This document shows positions 34,463-44,053 of a stretch of DNA of 64,000 bases, one piece after another (within the stretch, counting starts at the first letter, position 1; every line of letters begins with the position of its first letter). This DNA is from Idiomarina tyrosinivorans. GTDB taxonomy: Bacteria > Pseudomonadota > Gammaproteobacteria > Enterobacterales > Alteromonadaceae. Location: positions 1 through 64,000 of the forward strand of contig NZ_PIQH01000007.1 in assembly GCF_003987475.1 (NCBI RefSeq). The letters are read 5' to 3'. The notes beneath the pieces are model-generated. The model made no database searches and had not been told where the DNA came from. It worked only from the letters and a program-made list of their open reading frames with translations. The translations under genes were made by a program, and so were the position numbers.

Positions 34463-35188
34463 ATGTTAGATCTGTTTGCCACACAGCGCCCAGACAGCCG
34501 CATTATCGATTGGCGTTCTTGCACTTTGCGGCCGCTGTATTTTGCTTTCAGCTTTTTTCTGCTGCTATTTGCCATCGACTATTTCCATTTAGCCTACGAT
34601 TGGACCTCGTTGCTTTACCAATGGGAAGGCTCTGACTGGGTGTTGCGCAATAACTTCTGGTTTGAACAGATATTCCATAACGACATTCGTTGGGTGAATT
34701 ATCTGGCGGTAGTCGTGGTGATATTAAGCGTATTCAACGCGGCAATTTTTGCCAAATCGCGGTGGTTGCTGCGCGACCGTTTGCTATTGTTTGTGTCGTT
34801 GCTGTTTTGCTTTGGCTTGGTGGCTTATTTAAAACAGATTACCAACATGGATTGCCCATGGGATATAGTAGATTTTGGTGGTAATAGGGATTATTACGGT
34901 ATATTTTCTATTAAACCAGAAAGTGCGCCGATGGGGCATTGCTACCCCGCTGGCCACGCGAGTATTGGCTACGCTTGGATCAGCCTGTATTTTTATTGGC
35001 ATCGGCGTCGCCCACAAGCCGCCAAAGTAGGATTAGCCATCGCACTCATTGCTGGCATAGTGCTTGGTATTGTGCAACAACTACGCGGCGCACACTTTTT
35101 TACTGACGACATCACAACCGCTTTTGTTTGTACTGTGATCAGTTGGGGAATTTTTAAGTTAGGTAGGAACCAAGGAGTTAGGTCATAG
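34463..35188 (+). CDS. PAP2 family lipid phosphatase
   Basis: A 241-residue inner-membrane phosphatase with about six helices. The three PAP2 motifs are present in modified form: KQITNMDCPWD (about 120-130), PAGHASIGYAW (about 161, for PSGH) and QQLRGAHFFTDDI (about 204, with the catalytic His and the following Asp). Likely substrates are lipid A phosphates or undecaprenyl diphosphate. It shares a transcript with eptA (1-bp overlap), so a phosphate group on lipid A is the favoured target. A GTG two codons upstream is an alternative start. Confidence 0.85.
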   Translation: MLDLFATQRPDSRIIDWRSCTLRPLYFAFSFFLLLFAIDYFHLAYDWTSLLYQWEGSDWVLRNNFWFEQIFHNDIRWVNYLAVVVVILSVFNAAIFAKSRWLLRDRLLLFVSLLFCFGLVAYLKQITNMDCPWDIVDFGGNRDYYGIFSIKPESAPMGHCYPAGHASIGYAWISLYFYWHRRRPQAAKVGLAIALIAGIVLGIVQQLRGAHFFTDDITTAFVCTVISWGIFKLGRNQGVRS

Positions 35189-36804
35189 TGTTGGCTCGTT
35201 TTTTTCGTGTGCCATTCAGTCACGCAAAACTGATATACGTCGTTTCGTTATTTCTTGCAGTGGTACTCAATTGGCCGTTGTTTGAAGCCATCGCCAGTTG
35301 GTTAACCCAAAATCCTATTCTTCCTATCCTTGGCATTTTGATTTTGCTATTCGCGATCAATGTCATCGTGTTATCCATTTTTAACCAAGCCTATATTGTT
35401 AAAGCGGTCGCGATCGTATTACTGATTGGTAGCGCCTCTGCGCGTTATTTTTACGACCAATACGGTACGCTGATCGACGATTCAATGCTGATCAACGCCT
35501 TGGAAACCAATCCCGCCGAAGTGCGTGAGCTGTTTACTTGGAACTTACTGTCTTATCTACTGTTCCTGGGAATTATCCCGGCCGCAATAGTGGCTTGGTT
35601 ACCGACCAAATCTGAGCCTTGGATTCGGCGCAATCGGCAAAACCTTTTACGCATTGTGGTGACGTTTGTGGCAATTGTCGTGGTGTTGTTCAGCCAATAC
35701 GGTACCTATGCGTCGCTGTTTCGTGAACACCGGGAAATCAAATATATTGCGACCCCGTTAAATTGGATTTCGGCATCGGTGAAAGTGGCACAAGAGAAGC
35801 TATCATCGAATAAGCCGCCAGAATTTATGCAGATAGCAAACAACACGCAACTGCAAAGCCATAGCGATAAGCCGCAATTGTGGGTGCTAGTGGTTGGTGA
35901 AACCGCGCGGGCACAAAACTTTGGCCTTAATGGCTACGAACGGCAAACGACGCCAATGCTGCAGCAGAAGGTCGACAGTGGTGAAGTGATTAACTTCAGT
36001 AAAGTATCCTCCTGTGGCACCGCAACGGCCGTTTCAGTGCCTTGTATGTTCAGCTATCTGACTAAAGACCAGTACGATGAAACCCTGGCAAAACACTCTT
36101 CGAACTTGCTGGATGTGTTTAAATCGGCAGGCTTTAACGTGGTCTGGGTTGATAACAACAGCGGTTGTAAGTCGATGTGTGACCGTGTGGATAGTGAGCA
36201 AATCACCCCAGAAAAAGAGACGCCGGAAGCCTGTGGCGGTGATACCTACTGCCAAGACACCATTCTACCGAGCAAGGTGCGTGGTTACTTGCAGCAAGCC
36301 AAGGGCAATACCTTGTTAGTCGTGCACATGGTAGGCAGCCACGGTCCAGATTACAGCAAGCGCTCACCACAGCAATACAAAGCGTTCTTGCCAGAATGTG
36401 AAAGCGCGCAACTTGATGAATGCCCGCAGCAACAGGTGGTGAACGCCTATGATAATACTATCGCAACGACCGATGCGGTGCTGAGCCAACTCATCGACGA
36501 ACTTGATAGTTATTCAGCGTTTAAGCGTGGCTTGTTCTATGTATCGGACCACGGCGAGTCGTTGGGCGAAGATGGTATTTACTTGCACGGCCTGCCGTAC
36601 TGGATGGCACCGACCACGCAAACCCATGTGCCGCAGATTATCTGGCTACCGGATTCGCAACAACAGCAGCGTGACTGCTTGAAGGCGCAGGCCGATAAAG
36701 CTTGGAGTCACGATAACCTGTTCTCTACGATGCTCGGTCTGGCGGATATTTCCACGTCGTTGTACCAAGCCGACATGGATATCAGCGCCAGTTGTTCAAA
36801 CTAG
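35188..36804 (+). CDS. eptA: Phosphoethanolamine transferase EptA-like
   Basis: A 538-residue protein with five N-terminal helices (about 1-175) and a periplasmic alkaline-phosphatase-fold sulfatase domain (about 225-530). The catalytic threonine is in VVGETARAQNFGLNGYER (about 240), and metal ligands lie in VHMVGSHGPDY (about 378) and VSDHGESLGEDGIYLHG (about 452). Disulfide-type cysteine pairs (SSCGTATAVSVPC, SGCKSMC, ACGGDTYC) match EptA/MCR relatives. It adds phosphoethanolamine to lipid A, which lowers polymyxin binding. The start is a GTG with AAGGAG ten bases upstream. The PmrA-like array at 34377 would control it. Confidence 0.93.
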   Translation: MLARFFRVPFSHAKLIYVVSLFLAVVLNWPLFEAIASWLTQNPILPILGILILLFAINVIVLSIFNQAYIVKAVAIVLLIGSASARYFYDQYGTLIDDSMLINALETNPAEVRELFTWNLLSYLLFLGIIPAAIVAWLPTKSEPWIRRNRQNLLRIVVTFVAIVVVLFSQYGTYASLFREHREIKYIATPLNWISASVKVAQEKLSSNKPPEFMQIANNTQLQSHSDKPQLWVLVVGETARAQNFGLNGYERQTTPMLQQKVDSGEVINFSKVSSCGTATAVSVPCMFSYLTKDQYDETLAKHSSNLLDVFKSAGFNVVWVDNNSGCKSMCDRVDSEQITPEKETPEACGGDTYCQDTILPSKVRGYLQQAKGNTLLVVHMVGSHGPDYSKRSPQQYKAFLPECESAQLDECPQQQVVNAYDNTIATTDAVLSQLIDELDSYSAFKRGLFYVSDHGESLGEDGIYLHGLPYWMAPTTQTHVPQIIWLPDSQQQQRDCLKAQADKAWSHDNLFSTMLGLADISTSLYQADMDISASCSN

Positions 36805-37470
36805 CGCGCGCTGGAGTTCCGATAAGTGGCTAACAGTCAGTGTTGGGATAATATCCTCCGGCACTGGCTCGGGCTGGCGCTGAAACCAACAGGTGTGCCA
36901 GCCAGCGCGCTGTCCACCTAGCACGTCTGAATGTAGGTTGTCACCCACCATTAGTACCGATTCGCGCTCGGGGTGCTGCATGTGCTGGCGCTCGGCTAAA
37001 TGAAAAATAGCCGGGTCTGGCTTAGCCAATCCTTCTTCTTCTGAAACCACGATAAAATCAAAAAAGTGGTTAAACCCGTGTGCGTCTAGGCGCTCTTGTT
37101 GCAGCTCGGTGAAGCCGTTGGTAATGATCCCCATCTTGGCTTTGCCATGGAGGCTATCCAGCAGGGCTTTGGCACCGTCAATGGGTTCGCAGATCTCTGC
37201 CATAATAGACATAAAGCGGCGGTTAAGTTCGAAAGAACTCAATCCCAAACGCTCGTCCCAACCGACAAAGCGTTGCTCTTTAATATCTTGCGCACTAATT
37301 TCACCGCGCTGAAAGGCGTGCCACAGTGGCTTATTCACCCGCGCAAAATCATCAAAATGGTCCTCATGCCACGGGACGTTGTGCTGCGCTAACAGTTGTT
37401 GCAAACCCGCTTTACCATCGAAGGTAAACAAGGTTTCATCCGCATCAAAAACGACCCAATCGTAATGCAT
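36796..37470 (-). CDS. yjjG: HAD pyrimidine 5'-nucleotidase YjjG
   Basis: A 224-residue HAD-fold phosphatase. Motif I is FDADETLFTF (about 7-16), motif II GIITNGFTELQQERL (about 103), motif III EEEGLAKPDPAIFHL (about 135) and motif IV LMVGDNLHSDVLGGQRAGW (about 167), all close to YjjG, which removes phosphate from non-canonical pyrimidine nucleotides. AGGAG eight bases before the ATG at 37470 supports this start over a longer frame. It converges on eptA with a 9-bp overlap of ends. Confidence 0.92.
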   Translation of the reverse strand: MHYDWVVFDADETLFTFDGKAGLQQLLAQHNVPWHEDHFDDFARVNKPLWHAFQRGEISAQDIKEQRFVGWDERLGLSSFELNRRFMSIMAEICEPIDGAKALLDSLHGKAKMGIITNGFTELQQERLDAHGFNHFFDFIVVSEEEGLAKPDPAIFHLAERQHMQHPERESVLMVGDNLHSDVLGGQRAGWHTCWFQRQPEPVPEDIIPTLTVSHLSELQRALV

Positions 37471-37478
37471 ATAGACTC

Positions 37479-38705
37479 CTAATAAGATTTTTCGGCCCAA
37501 TAAACGCTCTGCGCTTGCTCAGCCAACGCGGTGCCGGCGGCGTAGCCGCTGGCCCAAGCCCATTGGAAGTTGTAGCCCCCTAGCCAGCCGGTAACGTCCA
37601 TGACTTCGCCAATAAAATAGAGTCCGGATTGGAGGGTGCTTTCCATGGTTTTAGAACTGATTTCATTCACGTTAACCCCGCCTAAAGTGACTTCGGCGGT
37701 ACGATACCCCTCGGTACCATTGGGCTTGAGTTGCCATTGATGGAGGTTGTCGTGCACGCTGTTAATGAGCTCGTTGGAGCAGTCGGCTAAGCGCTGTTGT
37801 AACGGCCATTGCCAATAATCTGCCAACGCTTGTACTAAACGCTTCGGAAAATACTGCTGCAGTAAGCTACCTAATTGCGCTTTAGGCTGCTGTTGCTGCC
37901 CTTGTTTGATGGCCTCGCTGATATCGTCGGAGGGTAGCAGGTTCACGGTTAATGCCTCACCAGGCTGCCAATAGGAAGAAATTTGCAACATGGCGGGGCC
38001 GCTGACGCCGCGGTGAGTAAATAACATGGCTTCATGGAAGCTGCCATCGTTGGCGCTGGCGGTGACGGGTATAGAAACCCCAGAGAGCTCAGCGAAGGCC
38101 TGTTTGTCTTGGTCGTGCAGGGTAAACGGCACCAGTGCCGCGCGTACTGGCGTAATGCTATGGCCGAACTGTTCTGCGAGCTGGTAACCCAACGGGGTCG
38201 CGCCGAGTTTCGGCATCGATAACCCGCCACAGGCGACGACTAAGTTCGTGCTACGGAACTCGCCTTTACTGGTATTAATGCGGTATTGCCCTTGCTGATA
38301 GTCGACGCCAATAATCTCTGTGCGCAGGGAAATTTCTGCGCCGACATTAGTGCACTCGGATACCAGCATATTAACGATTTGCTTAGCACTGTCGTCGCAG
38401 AATAATTGGCCGAGGGTTTTCTCGTGGTAAGCAATGCCATAGCGACTCACTAAGTCAATAAAGTCCCATTGCGTATAGCGTGCTAATGCCGATTTACAAA
38501 AGTGCGGATTGTCCGATAAATAGTTCTCTGGCGCGGCATAGAGGTTGGTAAAGTTGCAACGGCCGCCACCAGAAATCAGTATTTTTTTACCGGTTTGCTT
38601 GGCGTGGTCGAGCACTAAAACCCGTTTGCCGGTGGCTGCTGCGAAGGCTGCACAATGCAACCCCGCAGCGCCGGCACCGATAATAATGGCATCGTAATCA
38701 GGCAA
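37479..38705 (-). CDS. FAD-dependent oxidoreductase, YhiN/HI0933 family
   Basis: A 408-residue flavoprotein. The FAD-binding Rossmann motif DAIIIGAGAAGLHCA starts at residue 4, the family motif KILISGGGRCNFTN is at about 43-56, and the C-terminal FAD motif LYFIGEVMDVTGWLGGYNFQWAWASG is at about 360-385. Proteins of this family (HI0933/BaiN-like) are widespread, but their substrate is mostly unknown. It lies 6 bp from the peroxiredoxin gene, and both could serve redox defence. Confidence 0.9.
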   Translation of the reverse strand: MPDYDAIIIGAGAAGLHCAAFAAATGKRVLVLDHAKQTGKKILISGGGRCNFTNLYAAPENYLSDNPHFCKSALARYTQWDFIDLVSRYGIAYHEKTLGQLFCDDSAKQIVNMLVSECTNVGAEISLRTEIIGVDYQQGQYRINTSKGEFRSTNLVVACGGLSMPKLGATPLGYQLAEQFGHSITPVRAALVPFTLHDQDKQAFAELSGVSIPVTASANDGSFHEAMLFTHRGVSGPAMLQISSYWQPGEALTVNLLPSDDISEAIKQGQQQQPKAQLGSLLQQYFPKRLVQALADYWQWPLQQRLADCSNELINSVHDNLHQWQLKPNGTEGYRTAEVTLGGVNVNEISSKTMESTLQSGLYFIGEVMDVTGWLGGYNFQWAWASGYAAGTALAEQAQSVYWAEKSY

Positions 38706-38711
38706 TGCGAG

Positions 38712-39194
38712 TTATCCTTTCAGCGCCTGCAATACGTGCTCGGCTTTGCTCACTTCAAATTGCTTGTCGTCTTCCACGAACAGGTCAGTGACGACACCCT
38801 CTTTAATGATCATGGCATAGCGTTGCGCGCGAATACCGCCAAACGACCCCGTGTCTTTCGCCAACCCTAACGTTTGGTGATACGCACCGTCACCGTCAGA
38901 AAGCAGACGTACGCTATCCCCCACATTTAAGTCCTTGCCCCATGCTTGCATGACAAAGGCATCGTTTACCGCAACACAGTTAATACTGGCAACGCCTGCA
39001 TCGGCAAATGCTTGTGCGTGGCTGACATAGCCTGGCAAGTGTTGCTCTGAACAGGTCGGGGTAAATGCGCCTGGCACAGCGAATAATACGTGGGTACCCG
39101 TGGCAAACAGTTCGGCCGGGTCGAACTGCTGAATACCGAGTTCGCCTTTGCTGGTTAAGTTGCCGCTGGGAATACGTTGGTCTTTGCTAATCAT
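38712..39194 (-). CDS. Peroxiredoxin, Prx5-like
   Basis: A 160-residue thiol peroxidase. The peroxidatic cysteine is in VPGAFTPTCSEQHLPGYV (about 49), the standard Prx5 active site, and NDAFVMQAWGKDLNV and LLSDGDGAYHQTLG follow. No glutaredoxin domain is fused, so it depends on an external glutathione/glutaredoxin or thioredoxin donor. The N terminus is slightly short (IPSGNLTSKGELGIQ). It overlaps rsmJ by 8 bp. Confidence 0.93.
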   Translation of the reverse strand: MISKDQRIPSGNLTSKGELGIQQFDPAELFATGTHVLFAVPGAFTPTCSEQHLPGYVSHAQAFADAGVASINCVAVNDAFVMQAWGKDLNVGDSVRLLSDGDGAYHQTLGLAKDTGSFGGIRAQRYAMIIKEGVVTDLFVEDDKQFEVSKAEHVLQALKG

Positions 39195-39957
39195 TGGAAT
39201 TCCTTAAATAAATATCAAACCGATGTTTTTTACTGCCCAAAACATAATTGGGCTGACGCTGGTCAAGGTTGGGTGCGTCGCCTGGCCTTTTGACCACTAT
39301 CCGTTGGCACCCATACTGTTCTGCCAAGGGCATGAGCTGGTCGGCATCGTTATCTTCGCCTACCAGTTGCTGGAACATTTGCATGTCCTTTTTTACCTGC
39401 GCCTTGCGTTTACCCGTTTTCGGGTACATTGGATCAGCATAGGCCACGTCAGCAATACCGAAATGTTGCTGCATCAGTTGTTGCTGTAGCGTTACATCGC
39501 GGAGTGGGAGTAACAGCATCCGCCGACACGCTTCGCCCACCTCACTGTCGAGTTGTTGGCCACGCTGAATCCCGTCCGCCAATAATAACCGCACCACGGG
39601 GTGGCGTTCGGCCAAATAAATGGGGCAACCGACACTGGCGAGCATAAACGCATCACGCGCTAAACCCGCGGTTAAGTCTAATACCACCGGTCTTTTTCCT
39701 TGCTTAACACCGACGGCTTTAGCAAGCGCCTCGTTACGCCAAGAAGTGTGCTGTGCTCGGTAAGCGGCTTTGCCGTGGCTAAAATCAATCCGCAGTGGTG
39801 CGACGCTCTCGCCACACCAGTGTAATGCTAATCCTTCGGCATCTAACTGCAGTTGAAAGCGATCCTCTACACTGGCTTGGTTCGGTAATCCAGCCGTAGC
39901 CGCCAGTTTAGCCGCTCGCTCGGCATACTCGCCTTGGCCCAGCACTGGCACCATCAT
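39187..39957 (-). CDS. rsmJ: 16S rRNA m2G1516 methyltransferase RsmJ
   Basis: A 256-residue SAM-dependent methyltransferase (YhiQ/RsmJ). Family motifs are HWCGESVAPLRIDFSHGKAAYR (about 48-69), the SAM-binding stretch VLDLTAGLARDAFMLASVG (about 96-114), ERHPVVRLLLADG and the catalytic-region DPMYPKTGKRKAQVKKDMQ (about 175-193). It modifies G1516 of 16S rRNA. Either of two adjacent ATGs could be the start. It overlaps elaA by 4 bp and the peroxiredoxin gene by 8 bp. Confidence 0.95.
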   Translation of the reverse strand: MMVPVLGQGEYAERAAKLAATAGLPNQASVEDRFQLQLDAEGLALHWCGESVAPLRIDFSHGKAAYRAQHTSWRNEALAKAVGVKQGKRPVVLDLTAGLARDAFMLASVGCPIYLAERHPVVRLLLADGIQRGQQLDSEVGEACRRMLLLPLRDVTLQQQLMQQHFGIADVAYADPMYPKTGKRKAQVKKDMQMFQQLVGEDNDADQLMPLAEQYGCQRIVVKRPGDAPNLDQRQPNYVLGSKKHRFDIYLRNSND

Positions 39958-40415
39958 ATTAGTGTGCCTCGCTCCATATCCTGATGGGGGATATCGTCTT
40001 CCAAATACTCGTCGCCAATTGGCATAAAGTTAAAGCTTTTATAAAACGCCAGTAGGTAAACTTGTGCAGCCAAGCGAATCGGTCGGCTTGGCGCTTGTTG
40101 CTCTAACCAGTCGATGGCGCGTTGCATCAATTCAATGCCGACGCCTTGGCGGCGCACGCTGGCGGACGTTAACACGCGCCCGATACGCGCGTACAAGTGA
40201 CCACTATCGGGCAAAAACAAGCGGGCATAGGCGACGACTTTACCGCCAGCGTCTTCTGCCCACAGGTGCATGGCATGTTGGTCTTCGCCGTCAGCATCAA
40301 GATAAGGGCAGGTCTGTTCTACCACAAACACCTCTTGGCGGAGTTGCAATATGGCGTAAAGCTGTTGGAGGGTGAGCGATGCGAACGGAGCAAGTTGCCA
40401 ATGTAACGTGTTCAT
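39954..40415 (-). CDS. elaA: GNAT family acetyltransferase ElaA-like
   Basis: A 153-residue GCN5-related acetyltransferase. The stretch LQLRQEVFVVEQTCPYLDADGED (about 25-47) is typical of ElaA, and the acetyl-CoA loop appears as RIGRVLTSASVRRQGVGIELM (about 85-105). The physiological substrate is unknown. It stands between dam and rsmJ, where Escherichia coli has rpe-gph-trpS after dam. Confidence 0.88.
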   Translation of the reverse strand: MNTLHWQLAPFASLTLQQLYAILQLRQEVFVVEQTCPYLDADGEDQHAMHLWAEDAGGKVVAYARLFLPDSGHLYARIGRVLTSASVRRQGVGIELMQRAIDWLEQQAPSRPIRLAAQVYLLAFYKSFNFMPIGDEYLEDDIPHQDMERGTLI

Positions 40416-40429
40416 AGTGTCAGATCTGG

Positions 40430-41305
40430 TTATTGTGCTTTCGCCAACTTTGGCGTTAACGTAACAACGTTATCGTAGCCTTCAGCTTGGCGATAATCAT
40501 ACAGAGCAAGGAGTTCAGCCACCGGCTTTCGAGTCTTACCGTTTTGACTAATATTGCGCGCCACCGATAGGCTAGTGATTTCTGCGGTATCGTATAGCGC
40601 CCGAGTCAGCTTAGTATCATGGTTACTGATCAATACCGGGATGTGGCGTTTCTCGGCAGCCATTTTTGCCCGCCGCGCTAACTCATTTTGGTCGGTTAAG
40701 CCGAACCCACCGGTAGCATAACTGGTAAAGTTTGCGGTGGGCGTGAGTGGGGCATAAGGCGGATCGCAGTAAATCACATCCCCCTGACGAGCACGACGGA
40801 AAATGTGCTCAAACGAGGCACACACAAATTGCGCGCGCTTAGCTTTTTCGGCAAACACCTCAAGTTCGGCCTCGGGGAAATAAGGCTTTTTATACTCACC
40901 GAAGGGCACATTAAAGCCCCCTTTACTGTTGTAACGACATAAGCCGTTGTAGCCATGTCGGTTGAGATACAAAAACAGTAACGAGCGCTCATAGGGATCT
41001 CGGCTTAGATTAAAACGCTGGCGCATCGCATAATAGGCATCAGCCTGATTAGTGCGGCCACAGAAGAAGCTACGCGCGTCTTTGATAAAGGTTTTTGGCC
41101 GCCGTTTTACGTATTGGTAGAGGGTAATCAGGTCAGGATTAATATCGTTCAGCACATAGCGTTCGTAGTCGGTATTTAAAAACACCGAGCCAGCGCCAAC
41201 AAACGGCTCTATCAGCTTGCGTCCTTCCGGGAGCAGGCGCCGAATAGGGTCGATGAGCGAGTACTTGCCGCCAGCCCATTTTAGGAATGCGCGATGTTTT
41301 TTCAT
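40430..41305 (-). CDS. dam: DNA adenine methyltransferase Dam
   Basis: A 291-residue N6-adenine methyltransferase for GATC. The SAM site FLKWAGGKYSLIDPIRR (about 7-23) with FVGAGSVFLNT (about 35), and the catalytic DPPYAPLTPTANFTSY (about 182-197), are standard, as is LISNHDTK near the end. It directs mismatch repair and replication timing. It follows damX on the same strand, the same order as in enterobacteria, and is about 13 residues longer than the Escherichia coli enzyme. Confidence 0.97.
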   Translation of the reverse strand: MKKHRAFLKWAGGKYSLIDPIRRLLPEGRKLIEPFVGAGSVFLNTDYERYVLNDINPDLITLYQYVKRRPKTFIKDARSFFCGRTNQADAYYAMRQRFNLSRDPYERSLLFLYLNRHGYNGLCRYNSKGGFNVPFGEYKKPYFPEAELEVFAEKAKRAQFVCASFEHIFRRARQGDVIYCDPPYAPLTPTANFTSYATGGFGLTDQNELARRAKMAAEKRHIPVLISNHDTKLTRALYDTAEITSLSVARNISQNGKTRKPVAELLALYDYRQAEGYDNVVTLTPKLAKAQ

Positions 41306-41348
41306 GCCGATGCCGTGAGAACGTTTACCGGCGATTGTAACCCAAAGA

Positions 41349-42923
41349 TCAAGGCGTTAAAACGCTTGTTAACTCTTCTTGTACGGTCGCGAAAGACTTC
41401 GCCCACGGCTGCATAGCTTGTACCCCTGCTGGCAATGCGTTGACCGCGGCTCGAGCCGCTTCGATGCTCGGGTAACTGCCGTAAATTACCACGTAACGGC
41501 GTTGGCCATTGCGTTGTTCGGGGTAGACCTTAGTTATCTCGGTTAAGTCATTATCGGCTAAAAAGTTTTTTAATAACTCAGTAGAGCTGACTAAGCTAAT
41601 TTGCAGTGTATAGTGGCTTGCGGGTTGTTGCTGCACCCAGGCACTATCAAATAATTCAGCGGGCTTCGATGCTGGCTTCGGTTGTTGCTTCGGCTTGGTA
41701 GGCGCGGGCTTTTCCGAACTTACCGGCTTCGCTTCTTGCGGCGTTTTAACCAGCGCGACTTGCACATCACGTGGGTCATTCTCTTTTGCTGCCTCGCGGT
41801 TCAGCGAGCTTAACGCCTGATTATAGGATACGGCAAGCTCTTTCGGCTGAAGGGTAAAGTCTACCGGCTGAAACTGTTCGGTAGCGCTTGTAGCCGCCGG
41901 CTGAGTTGCTGCTTCTTCTGGATTTTTCGTGGCTGCTTGCTCGCTTGTTTGCTCGGCAGCTGCCGGTGCTGAAGCGTTTTGCTCAGGCTCTGCGACAGCT
42001 TCGGAGCGGGCCAGCAGTTGTTGCAAATCTGGGTACCATTGGTCGCGGATGAGATAGGCGACCACTGCCGACGTCATCAGAATCGACGCCATTAAGATAA
42101 GCGCTAACGGATTTCGGCGCTTACCTGCGGAGCGAGGTTGAGCTTGCCGTTTACCTTGCTTATGGAAGACGACGTTTGGCTCAGCGCTGGCTTCGGGTTC
42201 TGGTTCTCTATAACGTTGCGCTTGGGTCGCTAACGACAGTTGCAAGCGTTGCTGAATTTCGCCTGGATAACCGTTGATGGTGCGAAGGAATTGGTCCAGC
42301 TTATCGGCACTCCAAAACGGCTTTTGCTTTTCCGGTAACAGGCGGCGAACAAATGTCAGTTGCTCTTGTGCGGTCAATGGCCCAACTTCAACCATCACTG
42401 GGCCCTGCGCGCGCACTTCTGGTGCTGGCTTTTGTTGAATTGCCCAGCGGCTATCGGCCACTAATACAATACTGATTTTGCGGCCGACGGCATTAAGCTG
42501 AGCCATGGTGCTAATGCATTCGGCAACCATTGCATCGGCCAAACTGTCGGCGTTGTCGATCACAACAATAATATGAGGCAGTGGTTGTTGCTGACCGATT
42601 TGCCGAGTGAGCGACTCGTCGGTAATCCGAATAGTGCCAAATAATTGGGTGAGAATTTGCGCGCGAATGCGGTCTGGGTGGCTACGTTCGCTGGCGCTGA
42701 CTAACGCGACTTCAGCATACTCAGACGCTTGTTCGAGAAACAATTCGCTGATGGTGGTTTTACCGCTGCCCTCACGGCCGTGCAAAAAGATGATAGCGTC
42801 ATTAAACCGACATTGTTGATGTAACTCATCAACCGTATGTAGTTGGCTATTGGTCGCTTTTACCGGCGCGGCAACGATTTGGTCGTTTTCTGCCACTGCG
42901 TTCATCGCTGTCATCTGCTCCAC
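41349..42923 (-). CDS. damX: Cell-division SPOR protein DamX with ATPase domain
   Basis: A 524-residue inner-membrane division protein. An AAA-type domain fills about 25-235, with Walker A FLHGREGSGKTTISELF (about 48) and Walker B-like IIVVIDNADSLAD (about 118). One membrane helix (about 275-295) leads to a low-complexity Ala/Glu/Gln/Pro linker (about 305-430) and a C-terminal SPOR domain (about 435-515) that binds denuded septal glycans. The Escherichia coli DamX is 428 residues. It lies between aroB and dam as in enterobacteria. Confidence 0.92.
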   Translation of the reverse strand: MEQMTAMNAVAENDQIVAAPVKATNSQLHTVDELHQQCRFNDAIIFLHGREGSGKTTISELFLEQASEYAEVALVSASERSHPDRIRAQILTQLFGTIRITDESLTRQIGQQQPLPHIIVVIDNADSLADAMVAECISTMAQLNAVGRKISIVLVADSRWAIQQKPAPEVRAQGPVMVEVGPLTAQEQLTFVRRLLPEKQKPFWSADKLDQFLRTINGYPGEIQQRLQLSLATQAQRYREPEPEASAEPNVVFHKQGKRQAQPRSAGKRRNPLALILMASILMTSAVVAYLIRDQWYPDLQQLLARSEAVAEPEQNASAPAAAEQTSEQAATKNPEEAATQPAATSATEQFQPVDFTLQPKELAVSYNQALSSLNREAAKENDPRDVQVALVKTPQEAKPVSSEKPAPTKPKQQPKPASKPAELFDSAWVQQQPASHYTLQISLVSSTELLKNFLADNDLTEITKVYPEQRNGQRRYVVIYGSYPSIEAARAAVNALPAGVQAMQPWAKSFATVQEELTSVLTP

Positions 42924-42939
42924 TGATAATCAAAGTACT

Positions 42940-44031
42940 TTACGAATCAGTGAGTGCCTGTTGAATCGACTGGTCTACAAGTTCTGGGGCGATATCTGAT
43001 GTCAGCCGTGCTTGCCCGAGTCCTACGGGAATCACAAACCGCACAGCCCCTGCTTTAACCTTTTTGTCGCGTCGCATATACTGCCACCACGTCTGCGGGT
43101 CAAGTTGGGGCGGCGTTACCGGTAATCCCATATCGACAAGCAACTGGCGTAATCGACGATATTCTGACGTTTGCATCTCACCAAGCTGTTCTGACAGCTT
43201 AGCTGCAATAATCATACCAGCAGCAACTGCTTCGCCGTGGGTCCACTCGCCTAAGCCTGCCGCAGCTTCTATCGCGTGGCCAAAGGTATGGCCAAGATTA
43301 AGCAAAGCACGTGCGCCTTGTTCACGTTCATCCGCGGCGACAATTGCTGCTTTGATTTCACAGCAGCGGCGGATAACCGCGGCAATGATGTCTGGCTGAC
43401 GTTGTAAAATCGCTTGGCTATGCTGCTCCAGGCTGGCAAGCAGTTCAGGGTCGTAAATCACTCCATATTTAACGACTTCTGCCAGGCCGCTGCGATAATC
43501 ACGGTCGCTCAGTGTGAGTAAGCAGTTTGGATCAATCACTACCAGCCTCGGTTGATAGAAGGCGCCAATCAGATTTTTCCCACCCGGATGATTAACTGCG
43601 GTTTTTCCGCCAACGGAGGAATCGACATCGGCAAGCAGGGTGGTCGGAATTTGAATAAAGTCGACACCGCGTTGATAAGTCGCCGCAACAAAACCCGCTA
43701 GATCGCCAACAACACCACCGCCGAGTGCGATAATGGCGGCATCCCGAGAAATATTGGCAGCAATCAACTGGCTCATGATGTGTTCGTAACTAGCCAGCGA
43801 CTTGAATGACTCCCCGTCGCCGACGGTTATGACCAGCATTTGGTAACCAGCTAATGCGGCTTGCAATGTTGCTAAATAATGTTGGGCAACCGTATCGTTG
43901 GTGACTATGACCAGTTGTTTGGGGAGTGCGATTCGATTTTCTTGGCAAATTTGAGGAAAATCTGCCAACGCATTTGGGGCGACGATAATGGGATAGCTAC
44001 GCTCACCCAGTTCAACCATCAGTGGCTTCAT
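42940..44031 (-). CDS. aroB: 3-dehydroquinate synthase
   Basis: A 363-residue NAD- and metal-dependent enzyme turning DAHP into 3-dehydroquinate, step two of the shikimate pathway. Recognisable parts are GDGESFKSLASYE (about 75), IIALGGGVVGDLAGFVAATYQRG (about 99-121), QIPTTLLADVDSSVGGKTAVNHPGGKN (about 127), the lysine region LAEVVKYGVI and the zinc ligands in LNLGHTFGHAIE (about 250) and HGEAVAAGM. It follows aroK by 22 bp. Confidence 0.97.
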   Translation of the reverse strand: MKPLMVELGERSYPIIVAPNALADFPQICQENRIALPKQLVIVTNDTVAQHYLATLQAALAGYQMLVITVGDGESFKSLASYEHIMSQLIAANISRDAAIIALGGGVVGDLAGFVAATYQRGVDFIQIPTTLLADVDSSVGGKTAVNHPGGKNLIGAFYQPRLVVIDPNCLLTLSDRDYRSGLAEVVKYGVIYDPELLASLEQHSQAILQRQPDIIAAVIRRCCEIKAAIVAADEREQGARALLNLGHTFGHAIEAAAGLGEWTHGEAVAAGMIIAAKLSEQLGEMQTSEYRRLRQLLVDMGLPVTPPQLDPQTWWQYMRRDKKVKAGAVRFVIPVGLGQARLTSDIAPELVDQSIQQALTDS

Positions 44032-44053
44032 AGTCGCCCCCTATTTTGCGTGT